Positions 32,582 to 40,117 of a stretch of DNA of 58,852 bases are shown piece after piece. The notes under the pieces are model-generated. The model was given only the letters and a program-made list of their open reading frames with translations. It was not told the origin of the DNA and did no database searches. This DNA comes from Deltaproteobacteria bacterium HGW-Deltaproteobacteria-15 (GTDB lineage: Bacteria; Desulfobacterota; DSM-4660; Desulfatiglandales; HGW-15). Positions within the stretch are counted from its first letter, which is position 1. Each line of letters begins with the position of its first letter. The stretch lies in the NCBI GenBank assembly GCA_002840535.1, contig PHBH01000047.1:1-58852 (forward strand), read 5' to 3'. Made by a program: the position numbers and the translations under genes.

Positions 32582-33361
32582 GTGTCATCGAATCGTCAAT
32601 TCTCTTTTAGTGCTTTGCTTGTGAGCGATGCTGATAACACACTATGGGATACGAATGCCCTGTACGCACAAGCACAACTCTACTTGTTGGAGCGTATCGA
32701 GATATATCTGCAGCGAGTAGCCAGGGCTGCTGATCGCCTTGCCTTCGTTCGTTCCATTGATGAAGAACTTACTATTCTACATAACCAGGAGCTTGGATAT
32801 CCGCCAGAGATGCTTGTGATTGGTATCGCAGAAGGATTGACTGGAGTTAGTGCGAAGCAAGCCGCCCAACGAGCAATCAGGACATCTCCAAGCAGCTTCA
32901 GATTTCCGGTCCAAGATTTGGTACGATCTTTTCTGCATCATGTACAGGATCAGTTTCCAGAGCTTCGTCCGGGGGTAGCAGAGGCATTGCCCCTATTGCA
33001 TAGTATGGGGATCCTAATAGTTATTGCAACTGAGGGTAAAGTTGTGCAATGCGAAAAGATTCTTGCACACCATGGATTTTCGTCTTTTGTGAGTCGAGTG
33101 GTGGAAGGGAAGAAAACCAGGCTCTTGTTCTCTAATATCGCTGAAACATATGATCACCCACACCTCAAGTTCGCAGTTGGCGATCAGTTAGGACGGGACA
33201 TTCATCCAGCGAAGGCATCAGGCTATGCAACGATCTACTTTCCTGGAGGATTCAGGCCTTCATGGGAATCGCGTGACGTTGCCCAGTCTGATTATACCAT
33301 CTCATCTTTTGCAGAAGTCTGTCCTATCATCTTGCCGAGACGTTGCTCCGTGAGCTCATAG
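32582..33361 (+). CDS. HAD-superfamily hydrolase
   Basis: A 259-residue phosphatase-like protein. Motif I is LLVSDADNTLWDT (nucleophile and acid Asp of DADNT). A large cap (about 30-130) follows. Motif II is near IVIATEGK, the Lys of GKKT fits motif III, and VGDQLGRDI is motif IV. HAD enzymes remove phosphate from metabolites or proteins. Start is a GTG with GGAG 5 bases upstream. The gene sits between the membrane protein and dpdA and shares their lower GC content. A role in nucleotide or precursor processing for the island is speculation. Confidence 0.8.
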   Translation: MSSNRQFSFSALLVSDADNTLWDTNALYAQAQLYLLERIEIYLQRVARAADRLAFVRSIDEELTILHNQELGYPPEMLVIGIAEGLTGVSAKQAAQRAIRTSPSSFRFPVQDLVRSFLHHVQDQFPELRPGVAEALPLLHSMGILIVIATEGKVVQCEKILAHHGFSSFVSRVVEGKKTRLLFSNIAETYDHPHLKFAVGDQLGRDIHPAKASGYATIYFPGGFRPSWESRDVAQSDYTISSFAEVCPIILPRRCSVSS

Positions 33362-33776
33362 ACATAGATAGATAAGAGAATGGTTTTGGCACATCTCTTG
33401 TTATGGCTGTTCTTAGAAAGGAAACGTGAAAAGGCTCTACGTCCAGGCATACATTTACACAACAGGGTTTATTTTATTGCCAGGTGGAAACAAATTAACA
33501 ATTCAAGATGTAAGCCCCTTCATCTCATGGAAAATTTAAGGCGTCCCACCGCTGCCCACAGTTCGTAGTGCGGCCCGTAGCATAGGACCGCAGTACTATA
33601 GCTTGACATAAGAAGCTGAGAGGTCTAGGTTAATTCCTTCCTTCTCACAAACTCTTCAGGTAATCCGCGAATAGCGGGTTTGACGTTGTAGGAGAAAATG
33701 CCGGGCCCGGTTTTCTGGATGAGAATTGAGCCTTTTTCTTCCGGCTTTCGGCAGAACCGAAAGATGATAGAATTCG
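33362..33776. other. Intergenic region upstream of dpdA
   Basis: About 415 bases. A 62-codon plus frame (33380-33568) and a 64-codon minus frame (33625-33819, running into the start of dpdA) have no ribosome site or recognisable motif. I do not annotate them. No clear promoter was found. Confidence 0.4.
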
Positions 33777-35558
33777 ATGGTCGAAAGTGGTTCCAAGCAT
33801 ACGGCACGTACCGAAGCACCGAGTCTGATCAGGCGAGCAGGTTACCTGCTCGTGCTGGGTTGCTCCAGCCGTAAGCGCCAAGTCAAAGGTAGAGTACCGG
33901 CGCTTGAGCTTTATGATGGCGTGAACTTCCGCGTAGTGCGGGCATTTCTAAACCAACACGGCTGGCCTCCCGGCCTGTGTATCAAGATCCTTTCCGCAAA
34001 GTACGGCCTGATTGAAGCTACAGACCAGGTCGAACATTACGACCAGCGGCTCGACCAAGCAACCGCCTACAACATCAACTCCAAGGTTATGGAATCCTTT
34101 GCCAACTTCGGCGAGGCTGCTTCTGTTTTTGTCAACTTGGGAAAGGACTACCTGCCAGCCATTAAAGGCATCGAGCATCTGTTCGATAAGAAAAGGATCG
34201 TCCATGCCGTGGGTGGAATCGGGCGCAAAATGGCCCAGATGAAGCAGTGGCTCAATAGCCTTCCGTCTAAGACGGCCACGCTCCCCGGCGTGGGCTCGGG
34301 CCGGCACTACCTGTACTTCTTCCCCGATTGGGACGACTACGTGACTGAGCCATTCCTTCATGAGACTGAGAATGAGTCCGGTTTGGAGAAGACGAAGCAG
34401 TACGCCCATGAGGTTTTCGGGGCCGACGCCACACCCTATGATGGTATGCTAGTCAGCTTGGCCCAACTCTATACTGGCAAGGGCGCTTTGTCACGACTAA
34501 AGGCTGATACTGTAAAAAAGACCGACCTCCGGAAAGCAATGAAAATCCCCGAGCGGCTCCTTCTGTTCGGAGATTGCGGAGCCTTCTCCTATGCCTCCAA
34601 AGATAAACCGCCGTTCACTCCTGAGGAGGCTGCGAGTCTTTACCACCGCTTTGGGTTCGATGTAGGCGCATCGGTTGATCACATCCCCCTCGCTGAGATC
34701 GTCATCAAGAACGACAAAGGTGAACTAGTCCGTCAGGTGCTCACGAAAAGTAAACGGCGATGCCGTATGCAACTCACCGCCCAGAATGCCGAGGCGTTCC
34801 TTGCAACTTGCAAGAGGCATCGGTACAAGTTCGTTCCTGTCGGCGTGATTCAAGGCCTGAACACTGAGTCTTATGTCCACTATGTGCATGAGTATCTCGA
34901 TATGGGCTACCAACACATAGCTCTGGGCGGTCTGGTGCCGAAGCCAGATTCCGAGATCCTAGCAATCTGCAGCGCCGTTAGACAGGCCATACAGAATCGA
35001 ACCCGTATTGAAAAGGAGAATGTCTGGCTTCATTTGTTCGGCATTCTGCGCCCAATGATTCAGCCGAGCTTCCGGCTGTTGGGTGTATCGAGCTTTGATA
35101 GCGCGTCATACCTACGGAAGGCGTGGCTGCGGTCCGACCAGAATTACCTGGCCGCTGATGGTAGCCGCTGGTACAGCTCAATCCGGGTGCCTTTGAGTTC
35201 TTCAAAGCGGCTCAAAGAAGCCGCGAAGGAGAAAAATATCTCAGAAGAGAGGCTAAGCGAAATGGAGATGCGTTGTCTTCTCGCCCTGAACAACTTCGAT
35301 GGCTCGCATAAAGCCCACCTCGAGGTAATGGAGTCAGTCAACAACTACGGTCCACTACTTCAACGACGTGGCGAGGACAACCACTTTTTCGAGAAATACA
35401 ATCAACTGCTAAATGATCGTCCCTGGGAAAAGTGTCATTGTGAGGTGTGCCGTAACCTTGGCATTGATATTGTCGTTTTTCGTGGCGCAGGCCGCAATAA
35501 GCGTCGGGGTTTTCATAACACGTGGGTTCTTTACAACAAGATTCTTCGTGGGCATTGA
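33777..35558 (+). CDS. dpdA: DUF6884-like / DpdA-type guanine transglycosylase fusion
   Basis: Predicted to exchange guanine in DNA for a 7-deazaguanine such as preQ0. The 593-residue protein has an N-terminal domain (about 22-160) resembling DUF6884: LLVLGCSSRKRQVKG, PALELYDG and ILSAKYGLI. A TGT-like barrel follows (about 175-590) with the general acid/base Asp266 (FGDCGAFSYASK), VDH at 300-302, IALGGLVPKP (382-390) and the likely nucleophile Asp441 (SSFDSASYLRKAW). The TGT zinc site is intact: Cys553, Cys555, Cys558 and His580 (CHCEVC...FHNTW). The Ser-Gly-Gly of tRNA enzymes is replaced by Cys-Gly-Ala, as in DNA-acting or otherwise divergent TGTs. The gene is followed closely by a helicase and a nuclease on the same strand. 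No PUA domain is present, which argues against tRNA as substrate. The start is uncertain (weak ribosome site). Confidence 0.85.
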   Translation: MVESGSKHTARTEAPSLIRRAGYLLVLGCSSRKRQVKGRVPALELYDGVNFRVVRAFLNQHGWPPGLCIKILSAKYGLIEATDQVEHYDQRLDQATAYNINSKVMESFANFGEAASVFVNLGKDYLPAIKGIEHLFDKKRIVHAVGGIGRKMAQMKQWLNSLPSKTATLPGVGSGRHYLYFFPDWDDYVTEPFLHETENESGLEKTKQYAHEVFGADATPYDGMLVSLAQLYTGKGALSRLKADTVKKTDLRKAMKIPERLLLFGDCGAFSYASKDKPPFTPEEAASLYHRFGFDVGASVDHIPLAEIVIKNDKGELVRQVLTKSKRRCRMQLTAQNAEAFLATCKRHRYKFVPVGVIQGLNTESYVHYVHEYLDMGYQHIALGGLVPKPDSEILAICSAVRQAIQNRTRIEKENVWLHLFGILRPMIQPSFRLLGVSSFDSASYLRKAWLRSDQNYLAADGSRWYSSIRVPLSSSKRLKEAAKEKNISEERLSEMEMRCLLALNNFDGSHKAHLEVMESVNNYGPLLQRRGEDNHFFEKYNQLLNDRPWEKCHCEVCRNLGIDIVVFRGAGRNKRRGFHNTWVLYNKILRGH

Positions 35559-35575
35559 TCAGCAGGGAGTAAATA

Positions 35576-37978
35576 GTGATCCTTCTGAACGATTTCATTG
35601 CGTTGGTTTGCGCCGCCGTGCCACGTTTCCAGACTCATGCTCCGAACGCTCGACAGCAAATGTGCATCCTTCACGACCCCACCGTGCCGCTCATGATCGT
35701 AGCTGGCCCTGGCTCCGGGAAAACCACTGTCCTCGTCCTTAGAGCCTTGCGGCTCGTTTTTGTCAATGGTTGGATGCCTGAGCAAATTGTTCTCACCACG
35801 TTCACGAGGAAGGCCGCTGAAGAACTTCGGGCGAGGCTGATCGAGTGGGGTCTCCGCCTCAAAAACTATCTAATCGCCAATCCTCCGCATTCGATGCCTG
35901 TCGGGTTCACCAACTGGCTAGACACTATTGACATCAACCGATTTTTAACCGGCACTCTGGACAGCATATGTGAGGAACTCTTGACAACCCATCGTGATCC
36001 AACCGATCCGGCCCCGGTATTGGTCGAGGGGTTTGTCGGTAACGGTATTCTCACGCGCCATGCCCTGTTCCCGAATCAAGTCCACAATGATCCCAACCTT
36101 GACGCCTACCTCACGCAGTTTAGCTTCGACGGAAGTACCCCAAGAAATTTCGGCCAGAAGGTGGACATCTGCCGTACGTTCTTGGATCGGTTCGTCCACG
36201 ATCTTGTGAATATGAACCAATACCAAGGGGCCGCGCCCCACCCACAAGCACGGCAACGCCTTGCAGCTTGTGCCATGTCTTACCGGCAGTTCATGGCGGG
36301 CGGATATCGGATGGATTTTGCTCTACTGGAGGAGACGTTCCTTCAGCGACTGCAGCAAGGAAGGCTCCAGCGTTTTACGAACGACCTCCGGGTTTTGCTG
36401 GTGGACGAGTACCAAGACACGAATCCGTTGCAAGAACTTATCTACTTCACCATCATCCAGCAGACCGGCGCGTCCTTCACGATAGTCGGCGACGACGACC
36501 AATCCTTGTATCGCTTCCGGGGTGCTACTGTTGAATTGTTCCGTGATTTCCAACAGCGTTTCGTGCAGCAAGTGCCTAACCAGCCCTACCCGCATTTGGA
36601 GTACCTCGTTGAGAACTACCGCTCGACCCCTTCCATTGTTTCGTTTTTCAACACTTTTATACAGAACGACGCTAACTTTCAGCCTGCCCGCGTTCAGCCG
36701 CCCAAGCCGCAGATTGTGGCCCAACGTCCGGCCAATGGCGTTCCTGTTCTCGGCATGTTCCGTGGCAATGTAAGTGATCTCGCCACCGACTTGACGAGCT
36801 TCCTGGGGGATGTATTTCGTGGCCCCGGAAGGGTAATCAACTTCGGAGGTCAGTCGATCACAATCGTCCGAGACCCGAACGGAGGAGACTTCGGGGACGC
36901 CGTTCTCCTCTCACATACGGTCAATGAATTTGCGACACAGTTCGGCAATAACCCGCCAAGGGAGCGCCTGCCTCGTCTGCTCCGTACTCGTCTCGCCCAA
37001 ATGCAACCGCCGGTGGAGGTCTTCAACCCCCGTGGCCGTTTGTTACGGGATATTCCCGTGGTAAAGCACCTTCTTGGCACCATTTTGAACTGCATTGACG
37101 GCATTGGAGCACAGCAAAGCACCCTATACCTGCGAGCAGAACCCCAGCGATACCTTGCTCACTGGCGTCAGGAGGCGAGAAATTTTGCTGCCACAAACCC
37201 AGTGCCGTCTACTCCGCATAGTTTGGAGGATTTCGTGCAAGCATGGCAGACCCGAACGGTGCAAGGTGCGAACATGCTGTGGCCTCCCGAATGGCCACTG
37301 CTCGAACTGTGCTTCAAGCTGATGTCCTGGCTCCCGATGCTGCGGGACGACCCGGAAGGGCAGGTATACCTGGAGGCAGTCAGCCGGGCGATCGCTCAGG
37401 CGGCGACCTTCTCACCTTACCGTTCGACGATCATTACGAGTCAGCAGCCGCACGATGACAACAGCGTGAAGGCCGCTATCCGCGACATCCTCGCGCCCAT
37501 CGCCGAGTCCAGCGTGGACGTGGATGAGGAAATCATGCCCCAAGTGCCCCGCAGCCGCTTCCCTATTATGACAATCCATCAGGCAAAAGGCCTAGAGTTT
37601 CCTCTCGTGATCGTCGATGTCGCATCTGATTACACGCGGAATCACCCCTTGAACCGCTTCCGCCGATTTCCTGAACACCCATCTTCCGTTCAGAACGTCG
37701 AGGATGACTTGGCCCCGTTTTGTCAGATCGGCCCCCTTCGTCAGACCCGTACTGGCTTGCAGCGCTCGTTCGATGACTTGATTCGCTTATACTACGTGGC
37801 CTACAGCCGCCCTGAATGCGTCTTGATGCTGGTCGGTGTCGATCCCTGTCTGCGTTATCAGTCAAGCATTCGCCATGTGGCCACTGGCTGGAGTAGCGAC
37901 GGCACTTGGTCTTGGAGAACTCCGGTCGCCGGACCTGCCCCAGCCTTAGTAAACAACCATCCGTTACTTCTGATTTGA
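35576..37978 (+). CDS. UvrD/Rep-family superfamily 1 DNA helicase
   Basis: An 800-residue ATP-dependent 3'-5' helicase of the UvrD/PcrA class. Motifs are all visible: GPGSGKT (44-50), VLTTFTRKAAEELRAR, LLVDEYQDTN (276-282 region), GDDDQSLYRFRGA (305-317), the YRST motif, MTIHQAKGLEF and the VAYSRP segment near the C-terminus. The domain 2B region is unusually divergent. The GTG start lies 18 bases after the dpdA stop, with AGGGAG upstream. The nuclease gene follows after 10 bases. With that gene it resembles an AddAB/RecBCD-like helicase-nuclease pair. Confidence 0.92.
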   Translation: MILLNDFIALVCAAVPRFQTHAPNARQQMCILHDPTVPLMIVAGPGSGKTTVLVLRALRLVFVNGWMPEQIVLTTFTRKAAEELRARLIEWGLRLKNYLIANPPHSMPVGFTNWLDTIDINRFLTGTLDSICEELLTTHRDPTDPAPVLVEGFVGNGILTRHALFPNQVHNDPNLDAYLTQFSFDGSTPRNFGQKVDICRTFLDRFVHDLVNMNQYQGAAPHPQARQRLAACAMSYRQFMAGGYRMDFALLEETFLQRLQQGRLQRFTNDLRVLLVDEYQDTNPLQELIYFTIIQQTGASFTIVGDDDQSLYRFRGATVELFRDFQQRFVQQVPNQPYPHLEYLVENYRSTPSIVSFFNTFIQNDANFQPARVQPPKPQIVAQRPANGVPVLGMFRGNVSDLATDLTSFLGDVFRGPGRVINFGGQSITIVRDPNGGDFGDAVLLSHTVNEFATQFGNNPPRERLPRLLRTRLAQMQPPVEVFNPRGRLLRDIPVVKHLLGTILNCIDGIGAQQSTLYLRAEPQRYLAHWRQEARNFAATNPVPSTPHSLEDFVQAWQTRTVQGANMLWPPEWPLLELCFKLMSWLPMLRDDPEGQVYLEAVSRAIAQAATFSPYRSTIITSQQPHDDNSVKAAIRDILAPIAESSVDVDEEIMPQVPRSRFPIMTIHQAKGLEFPLVIVDVASDYTRNHPLNRFRRFPEHPSSVQNVEDDLAPFCQIGPLRQTRTGLQRSFDDLIRLYYVAYSRPECVLMLVGVDPCLRYQSSIRHVATGWSSDGTWSWRTPVAGPAPALVNNHPLLLI

Positions 37979-37988
37979 GGTTCTCGTC

Positions 37989-39176
37989 ATGGTTCTTACA
38001 CGCAAGAGTGATCGAGAAATCGTACCCCAGTATAGCCTGACCGGGGATCTCCTGTCTTTTCTCCGGTGTGGCCTCCAGTACCGTTATCACAACGGCAGTT
38101 CGCTGCCGCCCTCTCGTCCGGTTCAGTTATGGTTCGGGGAGTTCATCCACGGCACTATGGAAAGTGCCTTCCGCATCTGGTGCTCGGCAGCGCAGCCACC
38201 GGCGTTTCCGTGGCCCTGCAATCCCACGCCTCCTCACCAGCAACCACCAGCCGGTCGGCTGCTTCATGACATTGGGACCATCGGCGAAACGGTCGAGGCG
38301 ACTCTTAGGGCGCAGGGCAAGAACCCGCGCAGCTACGACGTGCGAGACAATGCATACATTCGAGCGAACCGGGCCGTCAACGAACTGGGTCCGCATCTCT
38401 TCCCGTTGATCTCTGTAGCCGAGGAGAAGGTCATCGGCACCCGTCCGATTCCCCTTTCCCCACCGGGGCAACCCCCACCCCGATCCGCTCTGTACGAACT
38501 TCACGGCATCATCGACGTGCTCACGAACATCCAGCTAGGCGCTGCGGCGACAACGAACGTGATCCGCCAAGCCGTCCAGAAAGCCTGCCCCGGCTGTACG
38601 GGCAACTATGAGGTGATTGTCGATTACAAGGGATCGAGACGACCGGCAGTAAGTAATTTAAACAACTCTTATTGGCAACAGCATAACTGGCAAGTGCAGA
38701 CGTATGCTTGGCTTCGGACCCGACAGCCTAACTCGCTGCCGGTAGCTGCTGGCGTATTGATATACGTGAACGAACTCGCGCCGGTGCGAGAAGACCTTGT
38801 TGAACTGAAGAGCGCCATGGGCGACTGCACCGCTGACGTGGTACCTGTTAGCGGGAGTCAAGATGCCTACATGCTCAGCACATGGCAGCCTGGCAATGCG
38901 ATCCCGCATTTTTCCCTACCTTTTCGTCTTCGGCGGGCGGTTCGGGTAATTCCGGTCAGCGTGGCAAGCCAGACCGCGGCCGCAACCCACTTCGACAATG
39001 TGGTGTCGAATATAGAGCTTTGCGTTGCGGCGGAAGCGGCAGCAGGGACTATAATGCAGCACTGGCAGTCTTGCGGCGACTCCGAGACCTGCGCTGCGTG
39101 TGATTTCCGACATTTTTGCCCGAACCCTCACCCGCATTCAGGAACCCACGTAATCGAAGCTCCCCATGCGCCGTAA
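37989..39176 (+). CDS. Fe-S-cluster PD-(D/E)XK nuclease (Cas4/AddB/RecB-like)
   Basis: A 395-residue nuclease. Active-site residues are in the usual order: His54 (FGEFIHGTMESAF), Asp176 (HGIIDVL), Asp212-x-Lys214 (VIVDYKGS) and the QxxxY helix (QVQTYAW, Gln235/Tyr239). Cys27 (LRCGLQ) plus a C-terminal Cys368-x2-Cys371-x5-Cys377 (CAACDFRHFC) form the four-cysteine Fe-S site of Cas4 and AddB. The enzyme probably trims or cleaves DNA handed over by the preceding helicase. GAGG before the ATG is its ribosome site. It closes the dpdA-helicase-nuclease block, with no further gene on this strand for 900 bases. Confidence 0.88.
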   Translation: MVLTRKSDREIVPQYSLTGDLLSFLRCGLQYRYHNGSSLPPSRPVQLWFGEFIHGTMESAFRIWCSAAQPPAFPWPCNPTPPHQQPPAGRLLHDIGTIGETVEATLRAQGKNPRSYDVRDNAYIRANRAVNELGPHLFPLISVAEEKVIGTRPIPLSPPGQPPPRSALYELHGIIDVLTNIQLGAAATTNVIRQAVQKACPGCTGNYEVIVDYKGSRRPAVSNLNNSYWQQHNWQVQTYAWLRTRQPNSLPVAAGVLIYVNELAPVREDLVELKSAMGDCTADVVPVSGSQDAYMLSTWQPGNAIPHFSLPFRLRRAVRVIPVSVASQTAAATHFDNVVSNIELCVAAEAAAGTIMQHWQSCGDSETCAACDFRHFCPNPHPHSGTHVIEAPHAP

Positions 39177-39240
39177 CCTGACAACTACATGAAATGACAT
39201 TGTGCACAAATTGCACAAACTAAAGGTATTTCTGGAATGA

Positions 39241-39558
39241 TTAAGAAGCAAGATCATTCAGAATATCGCGAATATCATTGCTCAGTTTTGGCAGATCGAT
39301 CAGAACTATATCCCAGACCTGATCAAGGTCTATCCCGAAGTACTGGTGGATGAGAAGATTCCGCATTGAGACGGTATGAGCCCATGGAATAGCTGAATAT
39401 TGATCACGCATCTCTTTTGAGATCAGGGAAGCCGCTTCACCAATGATCTCGATGTGATGAACCACCCACACTTGCAGCATTTCATCGCCAAGAAAGATAT
39501 CGCGTATCGCGGTCCGCCGGCAACTTTCCTTGGATCTTGTTCGATTTGGGGTCGCCAT
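39241..39558 (-). CDS. Orphan HepT-like HEPN ribonuclease toxin, N-terminally short
   Basis: A 105-residue protein matching HepT (DUF86) from FLGDEMLQVWVVHHIEIIGE onward. The HEPN active site is Arg66-x4-His71 with Tyr73 two residues on (RNLLIHQY), the Tyr that MntA partners adenylylate. Family members usually have about 30 more N-terminal residues forming the first helix. Here residues 1-20 (MATPNRTRSKESCRRTAIRD) do not match, so the 5' end may be rearranged. The usual MntA nucleotidyltransferase partner is absent. An unguarded HepT would be toxic if active, so the shortened N-terminus may have silenced it. Confidence 0.75.
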   Translation of the reverse strand: MATPNRTRSKESCRRTAIRDIFLGDEMLQVWVVHHIEIIGEAASLISKEMRDQYSAIPWAHTVSMRNLLIHQYFGIDLDQVWDIVLIDLPKLSNDIRDILNDLAS

Positions 39559-40117
39559 GACAAGGATAAGACATCGTTTGGTATATTGTGAAAATGAGCC
39601 TCTGAAAGGGACCTATAATGATCTTTTTGACGGCCAAAACTAGGTTATTCGCAGAAGCTTATGTTGGGAAGGGGAATGCTGTAAGGTTTTGAGGTTTCGA
39701 CAAATGATCGTGAGGCTGGCGACGATGAAAGTCAGTAATCTAAAAACCTAAAAGCATCCCGATTACTACTTCGTGAACTCCGGGACGTTCTTTGCAAAGT
39801 GATTCCTGAGTTGGCAAGAGCTTTCGACATTGAAACCGCTAGCCGAAACGTAACCCTGACATTCCTCGCTGGCAGTTCGGCAGTTCCAGATTGCTTGCTA
39901 CTGTACGTAATCACAAACGCTCCCGAAAACCTGTGAATATGATCTGGTATAGTTCAGCCTCGGGAAGCAGGCTCACATTCCCTGGAGGGACCCCGCGCTT
40001 CTTATCGATGATCTCTTGTCCGAATTCTTTGGATCCATATGCAACGAAACATAATGCTTAAAAGCATTATGTTTGTGTGCATAATTATTATCCAATGCTA
40101 AGCGGACGGAGATCGTG
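39559..40117. promoter_or_regulatory. Intergenic region with operator-like palindrome before the ATPase gene
   Basis: About 560 bases. A perfect inverted repeat AACATAATGCTT-AA-AAGCATTATGTT (40048-40073) lies 45 bases upstream of the ATPase ATG, next to AT-rich sequence, and looks like an autoregulatory operator. On the plus strand 39738-39935 is open for 66 codons (ELRDVLCKVIPELARAFDIE, then other residues) but lacks a start codon. I cannot assign it. Confidence 0.55.

Noticed and set aside
33380..33568. 62-codon plus-strand frame between the HAD gene and dpdA
   Set aside because: No ribosome site, biased composition and no motif.
33625..33819. Minus-strand frame with GPGIFSYNVKPAIRGLPEEF that overlaps the start of dpdA
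   Set aside because: Somewhat protein-like C-terminal half, but no ribosome site and no recognised family; too little to support a gene.
39738..39935. 66-codon open frame ELRDVLCKVIPELARAFDIE...
   Set aside because: No start codon and no family; may be a remnant but cannot be supported.
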